Shown: in pieces, positions 34,001 to 50,330 of the stretch
How the letters are laid out: every line of letters begins with the position of its first letter
Position numbering within the stretch: position 1 is the first letter of the stretch
Source: Oxyruncus cristatus
Lineage: Eukaryota; Chordata; Aves; Passeriformes; Cotingidae
DNA: 64,000 nt
Assembly (NCBI GenBank): GCA_013399855.1
Contig: VXAY01002463.1
Coordinates: 186,001 to 250,000 of the forward strand
Direction: 5' to 3'
Position numbers and translations under genes: made by a program
The notes under the pieces: generated by a model
What the model was told of the DNA's origin: nothing
Databases searched by the model: none
Seen by the model: the letters and a program-made list of their open reading frames with translations, nothing else

Positions 34001-35570
34001 GTGAAGAAAATTTCTTCTCCCCTGGACTATGAGCTCAGCCCAGGCACCATTGCATAGTGCCCTTTGATGAGTGAGACTCCAAATGAGAAGTGCTGGAGGC
34101 TGTGTTGATGAGGATTGCACTGTATAACTTATTTATGAGACTTTTTGTATGCAGTAAAGGGCAAATAATAATGAAACATAATGTTGTTGTGTTTCATTCA
34201 TTTATATACTTTTTCATGGACTCTGGAAGAACTTTCAGGCAAAGGCTAAGCCTTACATCTGAAGAGTGGGGCATTGAACACAGTCAAAGCTGTGAACTAG
34301 AAACAACTTTTAACAGCACTGTTGCAAAGTGAAAAAAAAAAAAAAGAAAATATTATTTTCTCTCTGAGTTTTTAACCCTGTCACACTAAAGCATCATAAG
34401 TAATATTGGAGCTGCAGGTGAAGGCGGGGAATATGAAGAACATTCCCATCTGTTTCTCCTGCAAGCCTAGTGACTGATTTCAAACAAGTCACATCTTCTC
34501 ACTGAGTCTCTTTTCCACAATTTTAATTTTGGGGACAGTGACACTAATTCTGTTTTCAAGGTACTTTGAGATCTTTTAATGAAAACTGGATCAGTAGAGC
34601 TACATATTGTTATTGTTTTATTCCTTTCTAGTACTTTAGATTTTCCATCATCCAGGGTATCAGAGATCAATTTTTTCACGTACTTTAACTCCAATTACCA
34701 TCATCATTTGACTCTGTCTGCAGATTCTTCTTGTAACAAGAGTTGGTTGGATAAAGACATTTTAGCACAAAAAGCTTAGCAAAAAAATAAGAGAAAAAGT
34801 TCTATTTTGCTATATATGTGTGTTTATACTTATATATACATAAGTAAATGTGTATAGAAATAACTATATTTTACATATATTTAAAGATTAATTGCACTGT
34901 TCACAGAAATATAAAAATCTTTTTATGAACATGGTATATTGTCCAGTAAATTTCTAGGCCATAGTGTACAAAAATCCAATAAAAGTATAACAAAGTAAAA
35001 TGAAAATTTCATCTGGTTTACGTGGAAATATTGTAAAAAATCTGCACTACTTAACTTTCTTGTCTTCAAAGGACTCAGTATGTTAATTGTTCAAAAATTT
35101 AAAGGGTTTGATACCTTCATAGTTCCAACAAACCTCTTCTTAAGTCTTGATCAAGTTTCTAAAACTGCCAAATTCCTCTCTTTTATGTTAGACTTCCCAT
35201 TTGACTTAGGCTTTATTAAACTAAGGACGTAAATGTGAAAAAGAAGCAAAGAAAAAAAAAACCAAACATTGCAAATCCAAATGTAGACAGCAGTAACAGG
35301 AAAGAAAATGTCAGGTATTTTACCTAATGTTGGAGTACGCACAGTCACCTGCACTAAACCTGAAGCTTCACGTCTTCTAGCTCCATGTATCAGTAAGCTT
35401 CAGGATGAAGTTCCCAATAAGCTGCATCTGTCATTTGTGCCATGGGATCATCAGGTAAACCAGGGAGATTGTTGCCTACGAGGTCTGAGAGGGTCAGGAT
35501 GTGGGGGAATCAATTGCTAAAGCGACAGAATTTGGAGCTGCACCGGCTTTTGTTTTTCGTTGCACTCCTG
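31041..35570. other. Long unique AT-rich DNA, no gene seen
   Basis: 4.5 kb with no gene or element recognised. A short TTCTATTCTATTCTA run near 33790-33808 resembles a CR1 tail but has no CR1 body beside it. Open frames are short and anonymous. Confidence 0.6.
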
Positions 35571-36374
35571 TGGGAGACTAAAATGTTAATGGTTAGTGAC
35601 TCAAACCATGGGTCATTTGCAAAAGCAGCAGGTGCTTTGCTGAGGCCAAACAGGCATAAACAGCCCAGGTGCAGAGTGGATGAGCACCCACCAGGGTTGG
35701 ATGACCAGGGCAAATCAACCTTTGTTTATCAACAAGGTGAGTTTTGAGCCAAATAAGGGAAGAGGCTGATAGAAGCAGATAAGCTTTTTCTCATGCCAAT
35801 GTCCTCCCTTACACAACTGGCCCAGGTGTAAAACTCCCCACCCTGGGTAGGTACCAGGACATTCACATTCACAGGTAGGACTGAAGGCGTTCATCCCTTC
35901 TGATGGGGCATAATTGGCTCAACCACGCTGATGTAAGGGGCAGCTGTCACGTCTGAGGTGTCATTAATCACCAAAGACCCCTGAAGAGCCCCCAGACTAG
36001 TTTCTAGAGCCTTCCACCTGAGGTTTGTGCACGATCCACAGTGTTGCAACAGATCCACAGTGTTGCATCAGACAGTGTGAAACTCCACCCTCCAAGGGAG
36101 GTACCTGGGCATTCCCATCCAAACCTGAATGCGCACGAATTTATTGAACTTTCTGTTTCAGAGACTTCCCCCGCCCCCAAGAAATAGAGACTGTGACCAT
36201 CACTTCGACCAACAGGCATTGGAACTGCAACAATCAAGTCTTGTCACTGTATCCATGGGTGGTGATATATTCCCTCTCCACTATCTGCTATTATTCTTTC
36301 TTTCTCTTTCTTTCTTTTCCTTATATATTCTCTTAAGTGATATATTTACACTTTTATAATGTTATGTTACTACA
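35571..36374 (+). mobile_element. LTR-like element of probable endogenous-retroviral origin
   Basis: The block runs from TGTGGGAGACTAAAATG to ...GTTATGTTACTACA, so it has the TG...CA ends expected of an LTR. It also has a 19-bp tandem duplication (36033-36051 and 36052-36070, one difference) like a U3 enhancer repeat. A roughly 46-bp segment (AACTCCxCACCCT...GGTACC) occurs twice, at 35826-35872 and 36075-36120. A pyrimidine-rich 3' part follows. No internal coding region, primer-binding site or matching target-site duplication was found. A solo or composite LTR of an avian ERV fits best, family not determined. Confidence 0.45.
36033..36070 (+). repeat. 19-bp tandem duplication within the LTR-like element
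   Basis: GATCCACAGTGTTGCAACA followed directly by the same 19 bases with one change. Resembles duplicated enhancer units in retroviral U3 regions. Confidence 0.9.
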
Positions 36375-36465
36375 GGTAATAGTAACCCAAACAGCTTACA
36401 TATAGCTTTTCCATTGAAATCAAATTGTTCTACAACAAACCCTACATATATATACACAGTTAGAT

Positions 36466-39489
<3,024 letters not shown>

Positions 39490-39690
39490 AGTATGAAGAG
39501 CATATTAAAGAGTATCCAAAGTAGGCCCTTACAGATGGTCAAAGGCCTACAGGGGAAGCAATACAAGGAGCAGCTGAGGTCACTTGGTTTGTTCTGCCTG
39601 GAGAAGACAGAGGGGAGACCTCACTGCAGTTACAACTTCCTCACAAGGGGAAGCAGAAGGGCAAGTACTGATCTCTTTACTCTAGAAATC
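39490..39690 (+). mobile_element. CR1 LINE fragment, ORF2 C-terminal segment
   Basis: A frame at 39463-39708 reads 'RPLQMVKGLQGKQYKEQLRSLGLFCLEKTEGRPHCSYNFL', which is the CR1 ORF2 segment just upstream of the C-terminus. A small deletion is visible after 'LEK'. Both ends of the element are missing: there is no RT core and no 3' tail. An isolated internal scrap of about 200 bp. Confidence 0.85.
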
Positions 39691-42279
39691 ATTCATAGCA
39701 CATGCTAATAATCTAGAAGAAAAACACAAACAAAACGGATTTCAAATATTTGAGTTAATTAAAAGAAGAATCCTTATATAAAATGAAAAGAAAAAGAAAA
39801 AATTGTGATAATTTTTTGGCAATAGCAACTAAAATTTAAACTTTGTTCAAGTATGCATGTAGACAAGTAGGCCTTGTCCTGAGGGTTCGCAAAAAAAGCA
39901 GAATATAAGAAATTATTAAACTTGACATGAAAAATTGCTGGATGAGACAGCTGACAAATATTACAGATAGTGTCATGAGGGATGGATAAATTTCACAGAT
40001 GGTTAAAGGGGAATTAAGTGAGAAATGGTTGAACTTCAGAAATAATTGAAAGGGAGCTGTGGAAACGTTTTGGGGATCAGTCTTGCAAGGCCAAGAGGGA
40101 CCATAGCCAATCAGTAGTACCATGAAAGACCAAGGTGACCTAGGTAACAATGTTAGAAATATCGAATTTGGGTGTTGATGTAGCCAAAATGGGCCCTTTG
40201 GGAAAAAAGCAATGAGGGACAGGTTGTTTATCTAGGCAGAGACAAGGGTGAAGAAGGAAAGGATTAAGGTGTATCAGGGAAAAGAAACATGGCAAAATGG
40301 AGTGGAAGAGAGATTGACGGGACAAATAAGCAAGTAATTGCCTCCTTAAGCCCTGCATTTGATCACTGCCCTCTGATCTGTCTTCCTGATGAACTCTGTT
40401 CCTGGCTATTTTTTGTGCAAATGTGGTCTCCTGTTTGTGTGTGTATGTGTATGTATGTGCATGTATATATACTTTTGCCATCAAACTTTGGACTGTGCTG
40501 CCCAGATGGTAGAGAAAACCACACTCTGCTGAGAGCCAAGGTGAGAGCTGAAAATGGATGAAGACCCCCAGGATCTTGGCATGGTGCCTGGATGGAGTGC
40601 CATGGAATCCTCAAATGGGGGTGATATGCCTTAAGTTAAGGGAGTGCAGGACTTGTGTGCTTTCTACCAGTGAACTCAAAGTCTGGTTCTCCAGAAGGGA
40701 GATACAGTATTAAACCATTTGTGTTGCTCATGGTTTATAGAGGTGTCTGTCAAGTGCATATTTTCTCTGTATAGGTGTGTATTTACACCTCTGTAACACA
40801 GACTCTGCTACCCTTTTCCCTGCACTTAGGAGTGGGGACAAGCAACATATTCACATCTATCAAACTGAGATGGGATTAATTGCCTAGATCCGAAAGTGCA
40901 GTGGAACTGACTTTCCTTTACAAAATTTGCAGTATGAAAAATTTACTTTATGCTCCAGATAATAATTTACCCAGGTCTAATAATGGATAAATGGTTGCAT
41001 AAAATTAATATAATAGGTTATGCTCTTCAGCAGAAGATAAAAAAATGAGGAGTCATGTGTAAATAGAGACTATCACAGAAAAGAAATATAGCTGAAAAAA
41101 CCCACCATCTTGCGAGGTCTATAAAATTCATTCCAAACTTTGTATACAAAAAGATTGAGGCATCTGATCATGGTGTTCATGGACATGACAATAAATACAT
41201 AATGCTTAACCATATGAACTAGGACTCTGGATTATGAAAGCAATGGTGAAATAATATTTTTAGTGTCATATTTTTTAATTAACTTAAAATGCCTTTGTAT
41301 CATAAAATCAGCTTGAGGGTTTTAATTATGTGTACCTGCACTTTGAAACAAACACTTTCACAAGGCTTTGAAGTCTGATTTTTTTTTCAAAATTAAAATT
41401 CACTTTAAATAAAAAAAAAACTTTTGTAAAAAAACCCAAAGCAATAAACAAAATACATAAAAAACCAAACGAATCAATCAACCAACCAAACAAAACCCCA
41501 CCACCTAGATTTGTCTGGAAGGGAAAGCCTTTACTGATGACAGGGAATGATGACAAAATCTAACCTGTTGCATTTTCTTAGATTTCTACCACAACGAATT
41601 CGGTCAGTCCAGAGAGCACAGACATATATGGATTTTGTTGTATTTGTACTGCTTTTTCTGCTATTAAGGTTTGCTATGGATGTTGGATTTTGGCTGACAC
41701 AAGCACCCACCCTTACCATAAATATTAAATAATGGAGTTACTCAGGGTTATCAGCTAGCCAAACTCTGCCAATATTGTCATATTCATAAAGGGAGTTATG
41801 GAAGTTATGGTTTGGTTTTCTAACAACAATAAAGTTTGGTAAGTTTTACATTTTCAATACAACATTGAGAAAGCTTTATGCAATTGGCCTTCCCCTAGCT
41901 CAAGGCTTTTTGAATGTTTATTTGTATTAAAAATATTCTCTTCTCTAATATTTAAGATATATTATGCTTGTGATATTATTTATGAAATGCCTTCCCCTTT
42001 TCCTTTATTAATGCATTGTATTCTTCCTAAGATATTTTTAAGAAGGTCTTCAGGGTAAATCTCTCTCTCTGAAGACACACAGGCACAGAATTACGAATGA
42101 GAACTAATGGGATTTCATCCCTTCTACATTAACATTGTTCCCATGATAGCTGGGGTAATTCAGTTTTTCAGCCTTTCCCTATTTGGAACAGGACTAAGGC
42201 ATTCCTAGATTGTACTCACATCTTTCTCTCTATAAATGCATACATAAGGATTTATAATTTATTCACTAAATGTATAAGA
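39691..42279. other. Unique AT-rich DNA, no gene seen
   Basis: No gene recognised. Contains an imperfect GT/GTAT microsatellite at 40434-40471 and A-rich stretches around 41400-41500. Open frames of 104 and 114 codons on the minus strand near 39836-40484 have no domain I recognise. Confidence 0.6.
40434..40471 (+). repeat. Imperfect GT/GTAT microsatellite
   Basis: GTGTGTGTATGTGTATGTATG followed by TATATATA. Confidence 0.85.
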
Positions 42280-42478
42280 TGGTGAGGGTAGTGAGGCACT
42301 TGTACTGATTGTCCAGAGAAGCTGTGGGTGCCCCATCCTTGAAAATGTTCAAAACCAGGTTGGATGTGGCTTTGAGCAACCTGGTGTTGTGGAACGTGTC
42401 CCTGCCCATGGCAGGGGTGTTGGAACGAGATGATCTTCAAGGTCCTTTCTGATGCAAACCCTTCTATAGTTCTATGAA
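42280..42478 (+). mobile_element. CR1 LINE 3' end, 5'-truncated
   Basis: About 200 bp: the last ORF2 codons ('...VFKTRLDVAL...' equivalent), the 3' untranslated region (CCCTGCCCATGGCAGGGGTGTTGGAA, 42401-42426) and a decayed tail (TTCTATAGTTCTATGAATG). Typical very short CR1 insertion. Confidence 0.93.
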
Positions 42479-43165
42479 TGCTCCAAATGTATCACTATCC
42501 TAACTAGTGACTGATACATTTGTAAAATAACATCCTACTTTCTTACTGCTATCCCCATAAATAAATAACTATTCCCCACACTACTGGAATATAACTTAAA
42601 AAAAAAAGTAACTAATATGCTGAATACTGAATGCTTCTTATTTCAAATAATATTGAATTACCCCTTATGAAACATCTGATAGATTACACAAAATAAGTCA
42701 GTGCACAGGTATTTAACAGCACAAAGACTGAATACAAGCATGTTGCCTGTTTTTGGATTCACCAGTGAACTATTACTTTCCTTATGCCAAGTACAGCTGA
42801 GTAATTGATCAATGAATGCTACTGAGTGAATAAACAGAAAATGCTGTGTGAGCTGATGGGAAAGAAAATGCCTGAGGAAAAGTCCATTCTTTTGTATCAA
42901 AACCTACTAGGAACTGCTGTTTTACTGATCTATGCTTGTGCATCTCCGGAATACTAGCTGGGTAAAGCAATTTTGATGTCTGTATTGCCATAAATAAAGA
43001 TTGCTTTTTTTCCCCCAGCTATTTGTTTCCCTACCCAGTCCCTTTTGAAATGGTTAAAGGCCATAACTGGGAAGGGATTATGATCTAATATTTAGCTGTC
43101 CGGAAGATAAGGTGTATCCTGTTTCCCTGTGCAACATAACAGTATTAAAAAACAAAAAAAAACAC

Positions 43166-43197
<32 letters not shown>

Positions 43198-46100
43198 AGT
43201 CATAAATCAGCTTTCTACATCATTCCCTCCCACATCTGTATATAGAATTCAATAAGACTTAGGTTTTAAGGGCTCGATTGCAATAGGGAATTAGGTGGGT
43301 AATTGTCACCCTACCTAGCCCAAGTACTGAAATATGGGTGTTTTTTTTTGTTTTGTTTCTCTGCAGGTATGTAAAACTTCCAGACATCACACCAGTCTCA
43401 CAGCTCAGACCATGAGGGATTTGAGAGAAGGATTGCTGTCATTCACAGCTGCAGCTGTCCTTGCCACGCTAAGATTGCAACTAACTTTTTACAGAGAGAT
43501 CCTAGAGAAACCTACAGGAAATTGTTCAGAAGATTACCCTAGTTTTGCAAAACACTCAAATATTGGCACAAAAGATTTAGGTCTTGAATGAAGACATGAT
43601 CAGTGTGTCAGAATTGTTGCTGAATCACAAAGAAGGTAAATGAGAAAAAGTCAGCTATCCAGACTGGTTTTAAGATGAGAGGATGCCTTCACCAGTTGAG
43701 TAAGCAAAGTGCCTTTTTGTTTTCCAATGCATACACCAGGTGCAAGTTTGGAGTGGAGCACGGTTCTGTGTGAACACTTAACAGACTGTAAACAGAGGTC
43801 AAGTTGAGAGATAATGCATGAATTCAAGATATATTTCTCCATGTGTCAAATTCAAGCACCAATTTCTTGTCATGAGGTGCCAGGAGCTATCATGCATTTA
43901 CTGATTTGTTCTGTGCTTTTCTGGAACTGGAGCTTTTTGATTAGCTGTAATGTAGCTGTGGGTAATAGTTCAGGGAAGTAAAAAATATTATAAGCCTAAT
44001 TTTAAAATCCTAGCTGTAGAGGCTGAAGATATAGACAGGAAAAGATAATTTTCCTATGATATTCAAATTACTGCAAACTTCCATATTTAATTTGCAACCA
44101 CCATACTACAAGGCACTAATAATCTTTCCCTTGTAATATAGAAGCAAATGTGTGGAGGGTTTTTACCTCAAAGATTGGTAGAATTCTATTAATTTTCAAG
44201 AATAAATTCAATTAGAAGTAAGTATTAATTTCTGAAATTTAATTTATTTATACTACCTCACCTGTTCCATGGGTAGATAACTCTGTGGGTTTATAAATAT
44301 TTCACTTGTTAGAATACAAGTCTAGCTTCATTTGCAACTCTTTTTGTGTCACTGTCCTACTTTTTGCATAGTCTGCTTGACAAAAAGTTTCTGTGCCTTA
44401 CCTACCTGAATTTTATAACAAAAACCTTTGGGACTAATTAAGATTTTTATAGTAAAATAATGAGAGAGATTTTCTGTCTCTCTATTTTTTTTTCCCTAGT
44501 TTTGTGCCTTGGGTTATTCTTGGGGCCGCCATAGTCAGATTCAATTTATAGAAGCATATTTGTTGCTCATCTGCATTAATAGAGCATAGTACAACGACAA
44601 CAACAACAACAGCAGCAAAGATCTTGACAAGTTCTAATATTTTCTCTTAAGCTAAATAATTCCCCAGCTTCTTTCTGTTTAAGACCCATAAAACAAAACA
44701 TGTGCTAATTAATGTAAGAAAAATCCAATTGTTCTGAAAAAAAATGTAAATGAACTGAAGGATTTTTTTTTTTTTTAGTAGGCAAATTTAATCTGGAAGG
44801 AGAAGTTGGTAGAAGAGACTAGACCAAAGTGCAGAGCTCTGCTGTATCTGCCATAATTATTCATGAAGCCTTCAGCCAGGCAGGCCATATCTGGTTATAA
44901 TTCTTGCACATGTCAGTGATAGGGAACATCCAGCTTTTATCCTTCAGGATGCTGACAAGGGCAGGAAAAGGTATGATCCTAGTGCTTGCAGGAAGCTTTT
45001 GGGCTCTTTGTTTCCCAAGGAAATTCGTGCGTTAGCCACTCACTCCCCTAAACAAAGCACCAGCAGAGTTCAGGACTGAAGGGTTAAAGTCACAGCAGAC
45101 ATCATTCAGAAAGCCATCTCACAGAGCCAGGAGTAAAAGCCAATGACTTCAAGTCACATTTCTGGGAGAAGTCTTAACTAAGAGATAATAGCTGTCACAT
45201 CCATTTGGGAAATGCCAGACCGGAATTTAGGTTCCTCTTTTGTGTGCTTGTACTTAAACTGATGTTTCACAGCTTGCATGGAGGATGCTCTGGCTTTAAT
45301 AGCAAATAAAATGACCCAAGACTCGCTCTCTGGTTCTGTAGGCAAGAGCCTCATCTCCATGCAGTTTGTCTTTCTGTCTGTGAAGTGGTGCACCTCACGA
45401 AGGCTGCCTTTGACAACAGCTGCGCAGAGGTGACACCCCAACCTGGGCTCCGCAGGGAATAGCACATCCTGACATGGAGCACACAGCACCCTTCATTACA
45501 CCACAGCACACACTAGCAACTAAACAAATCTGCAGGACCATAGGAAAAGGTCTTGCTCCCCTTACATTTTTCAGGTGGAAACATAGTTAATGATGGATGT
45601 GACAACATTGATGACTGTCTGTTCACTGGTTTTGAGGTAGAAAGATGAGCAGAAAGCCCCCTCTGCAGGCTTTGTTCACCTTGGTGGTCGCAGTCGCTCA
45701 GTTGCCACAGCCAAGTAAGGACCATGCTAATGTTTGGTTTGTGTGGAGCACATCTGTGATCAGCTGGGCTCACCTTCCTATGAGCGAACTCACCATCCCC
45801 AAAAGCAGTCACTAAGCTGAGAGTCACTCTTAGTCGTCCCTTCAATTTGAATGAATCAATGAATGTACACATCAGGGCAATAAGTAGGCAAAAAAAAAAA
45901 AAAAACCAAAAAAACAAGAAATGGTCTCTAAACCTTGGTGGCTAAGAAAAGTTCATGTGCGGTGCAAGAAATTTAGAACAACCTTCTTGACAAGGGAAGA
46001 GGTTAACTGCATGTCACTAAGAAATATCTAGAATAGACAGAAATCCTGATAGTAGGAATGTCTCTTCAGAGGAATTCTGACAACTTAGGTTTCAAATTAG

Positions 46101-49100
46101 ATTAGATGGTGGATGGATGTAATGACATTTGACCTCCCACCTGGAGGTGGATTACATAACTATAAATATCAAGGAAATGGGCTCTGTTCTTATGCAGCTC
46201 CTAATTTCCAGAAGCTTCTAGGAGACATCAGGGCCTCAAGTGCTTCAGAACATGCTCAGATACACATAAGACACTTTGTCACTGAGTAATTGAGCATCTG
46301 GCAAATTTAGCCTATTTCTGAGTCATCAGTGCTCTTTGGGATCTGAAACTCAAAGTGGCAGCTGGGCTGTCAACACAATATGTCTCCCAGTGAATTAAAA
46401 GGATTCATCGGATCCATAACAGCTTAATGCTATTAGATCTTTTCAAATGTGAGATAAAAAGAGTTGTCTTGAGACATTTTTACTACAGAGTAGTTTAAGG
46501 TGCATGATTTCCTGATTGCAGCAGACCAAGAACATGAATACAGGAATTTAAAGCAGCTAACTTGGTGCTTAGAAATGTGATAAAACACAAGAATAGCTAG
46601 ACTTAATCTTTAAAGTCCTCCTTTAAGTCAACACCGTCTAGCACCTCTGGCTACAACTGTGCAATCCTTTTTACAAGTGTGGGTGCTGGCACTTTCCAAG
46701 GGCACCAGAAACTCCTAGGTTTACACCACTTGGCACAGGATGGTGCAAATCCCACTCCATTATTCTCCACTTTCATGGTAACTGTTTTGTCTCTTCGCTA
46801 ATCTCCAGACAGATACCTGTCTACCTATCTGTTCATCATTTTTTTTTTCTTTTACAGGGCACTAATTCGTGTATGATGATGTAATTTTCTTTGTTGCTTA
46901 AGGACTGATCTGGGCAGTTTCTTTTTCTGTTCCTAATGCTCATCCCTTAGGAACTGCTGTGTTCATCATGCTAAATTTTGTGATGATGTTGTGGTATGGA
47001 CACGTACTCAGTGGGGAATAAACTGAAACCAACAGAGACATTTTCAGTTGAAGTCAAAATTCCAGAGGTGCAAAGTTAGTTCCTTACTGTCTAATCAAAC
47101 CCTCAGCAGGAGTCTGCTGCTAATTGTGACATTTTTCAGCAAAATGCTTGAAGACAGGTCACTGGAAATGCATGTACTTCAGATCATTTTAATAGAAGTA
47201 ATATAGTATGCACAGAAGGGCTTGCCTTCTTAGCCTTACAGAGTTTCGGCTGAAAAGGCCATTTAACATTTTATAGTAAAAACCTTTATAAAGCAGAAAA
47301 TGTAAAACTTGGGCATATTCTCCAGTGGTTAATGTAATATACAGTAATGGTAAGGCTTGGCTCTTAAATGCTCTCTCTAGTCCATTGAAGCATTTGTAGA
47401 AATAATCTCGCTGACTTCAGAGCTATAGCTCATGTGTTTGAAGTTTAGCAAACCATCAGATGTTCTGTTCAATCAAGACCCCTGAATGTTTTAATTCATG
47501 AATATATTTATTTAGAAAGATTACATTTTTGTATAGATACACCATAGAATAAAGATAGAAAATAAGGGACAGTTTAGGATCAAGTTCATCTAATTAGTTT
47601 CATAGTTTAAGTCTCCTAACTGGGGAATTAGTGTAAAATAGGTGCTTTATTTTCCACTCCATAAAATGGAGAAAAGTCAGTGCCTTTTGAAAGTTACCAG
47701 AAAGAGAAATTATTTGCTTAAGTAAGCTACATAGTCTTGAACAGAACTGATCCTTCCAGGCTTTTGAAAACTCTTTCTACTGATTAAAGAGAGTTAGACT
47801 AAGGAAACCATCATCTAAAATGAAGGTAAGAGTTAAATGCCTAAATCGGAAAGACAGCTGTAGGAGAAAACAGTTCATATTTTACATGGAACAAAAAAAA
47901 AAAAAGACAAAAAGGGAAAAAACCTTAGAGATAAGGAAGTTTGTGTTTTCCCCTCTTTTTTTTCCCCATTCCTACACAATTAATTTTTTCTATGAATTTT
48001 GAAAACTGAGATTAACAAAAATTTGGGTTCAAGCTTTATTATGCCAAAGAAATGCATAGATGTTCTATGGAAATTTTATTTCCTTTTCTCTGGTATCCAC
48101 ATTCTCTCTCTTTTGGGGTCGCGTATTTCTGCAAGATTCTCATGCATTCTCATACCACCTTTGAAAGTAGAATAAAGAGTGCCCCAGCCTGTGAAACCAG
48201 ACCCTGGAGGAGCATTAGGATTCAAGGCAAGGGAATAACTTTTTTTAAGGTGCAGTGAAGTAATTCAACTAATCTGAAATAAGCCATTAGGCAAAACATT
48301 TATGGGATTTAGATGTTTTTCCCTCAGTTAGAATGTTTGGTTTTTTTAAAAAGAAATGGATGGAAAGTTTACAAATGACTCATAAAAAGCCTATTGCTAT
48401 GAGATTTCAGGCCTGACTTGAAACAGAAAATGTAAGAAATACCCTGAGAATGTATTTCAAAATTTCTGGCCAGAGTTCATAAAAGGAGAGTTCCTGAGAC
48501 TTCATTTCCCTTCTGTTGGTGGCCAACTTTTCTGAAGACAACGATTAACCATTTACAGAAGTTGGCTCCTATCACACCTTCAGTCATGGTTCCGTGGCCT
48601 GGGAGACTGAGCTGGTGAAAGATCTGATAAATCCATTGTTAATTTGTATGTTAATGGACTCTTTCATCTGACAATTTATTTTTAAAATTTATTTATTAAT
48701 TAAATAGCAGCAACATCTACAAAGGAGGTAGGCTAGAACAACTGGAATTTACCTTTCTCTCTGGTACAATAGAAGTTGTATGTAATGCTTTGAAAACTAC
48801 TTAAGTGATTTAAGAATTTGCTTGTAATTTTTTAGGAGTGATGGACATTTGTAGCTGTGTGAAATGGTGCACCTAACTTATTTTCAGTGAAGATAAATAT
48901 ATAGCCTCGAAGGCATCTTTGACACTTCCGGTGGATGTACAGAGATTGGATCATTTTAACTCATAACTTCAAGGAAAATTTCAAGAACAGGATATGTTCA
49001 TATAGACTACTAGTTATTGAGGAAACTGTTTTTTCATTGGGTGTACTCAGAGAAAAAAAAAAAAAAAGTAGTGCATTGTTCATATTTCTTGAAACAGTCT

Positions 49101-49509
49101 TCTGGTGTGCGTGTGAATATCCTGTAAATGAGGAAAGAGAAAATAATACAGTCAAACTGATGCTGCTCTGATAGCCTGTCGTCCATGGTGGATAGAATAT
49201 CTAAATATATTTTTTAAGGTAATAATAATTAAAGACATAAAGACAAAATATGGTAAAAATATAACAAAAGTTTATGGAGATAGATGGTGTCTCAGTAACT
49301 TGATATCTTTCTGTAATAAGATAGCTGATTTTCTAGCTAAAGGACACACTGGATCTCATTTATTTGTGTTTCAGTTAATCATGTGATATGGTGTCAGATA
49401 TAATATTATTAGTTAAAGTAGATAACATAGGAATTAGAACAAAAATTGTACTATGAGAAATAGACCAGCCAAAAGAGACAAAAATAGATATTAGGAGAAG
49501 ACAATTCAG
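42479..49509. other. Long unique DNA, no gene seen
   Basis: 7 kb without a supported gene. Noted inside: an AAAAC-rich simple repeat (43147-43198), a slightly GC-richer patch with minus-strand frames of 103 and 134 codons (45178-45917) that I do not recognise, and two stretches resembling conserved non-coding DNA (46200-46490 and 48575-48725). A-runs lie at about 45891-45904 and 49053-49067. Confidence 0.55.
43147..43198 (+). repeat. A-rich (AAAAC)n simple repeat
   Basis: A-rich tract with several tandem AAAAC units. No retroposed body is recognisable upstream. Confidence 0.85.
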
Positions 49510-50330
49510 AATGAGGAAAGGCTATTTTTAGAGTCTTCAAAGACTGGTCTTGGGATTGTTATTATTAAATATTTTCGTTAAAGACTTTGTGCAAAATAGG
49601 TATGAACCCATGAAATTCACGGTTGAAATGATGTTGAGAGGCATTGTATGTGTAAGGGGAGGGTAAAATATCATACAGGATCAACTGAACGACCTTGAGG
49701 ACTGAACTCTACAGAAACGAGGCCAATTTAATGTATCCGTGTGCATGGCCATGCACTTTTACACTAATTACACATGATTACCTGCTTTACTTGAAGGCCA
49801 GCCTTTGGAATTAAGTGAGGAGGAGAATTATCTGTACTTGTTACTTGATCCCAAAATAACGTGCAAATGGCAGTGTGTGACTCAAAATGTGTAAGGTATA
49901 CCCAAAGGAATTAAGGAAATATTATTTCCTTATCTGGAGTAAAGAAGGACTAAAAGAATAATAAATTGGGAGGAGGCTGTATTTTATGACTTAAAGCTGA
50001 AAATCTTGTGTCCGTTTAGGCTGGAAAAAGACTAAGAAAGTTTACTATAATTATTTACAGATGACAAATCAGGCTAAATGTGATGTATATATGAGAGAAA
50101 GTAGGCATAAATTTGAAATGAGCACATTAGGACTGATAATCAGAAAGGTGTTTTAAATCATACATAAACTAACATTCTGCAACAAGCTTTCAAAATGTTC
50201 AGTGTGGGAAAAGTCCTCATTTTAAATATCCCAGAAATATTATGTGATATAGTTCATAAAAAAAAAGCAGGGACTTGGGCTTCAAGTCTCAGAAGGTGCC
50301 TTCCAATTCTGTCATTCAGTATTCTTGAAA
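49510..50330 (+). mobile_element. Ancient CR1 LINE, RT to 3' end, heavily diverged
   Basis: CR1 landmarks occur in the right order on the plus strand. 'CTTGGGATTGTTATTATTAAATATTTTC' (49550-49577) corresponds to the LGPLLFNIF phrase. A degenerate 'DQLNDLED' phrase lies near 49680-49705. 'GTTTAGGCTGGAAAAAGACT' at about 50015-50034 corresponds to SLEKRRL. The gene end and 'TCTCAGAAGGTGCCTTCCAATTCTGTCATTC' (50289-50319) match the 3' untranslated region and start of the tail. Divergence is high and no frame is open. Individually these matches are weak; the order makes the call. Confidence 0.65.

Noticed and set aside
39836..40484. Adjacent minus frames of 104 and 114 codons as a split gene
   Set aside because: No recognisable domain, no splice-like boundaries between them, and composition like the surrounding unique DNA.
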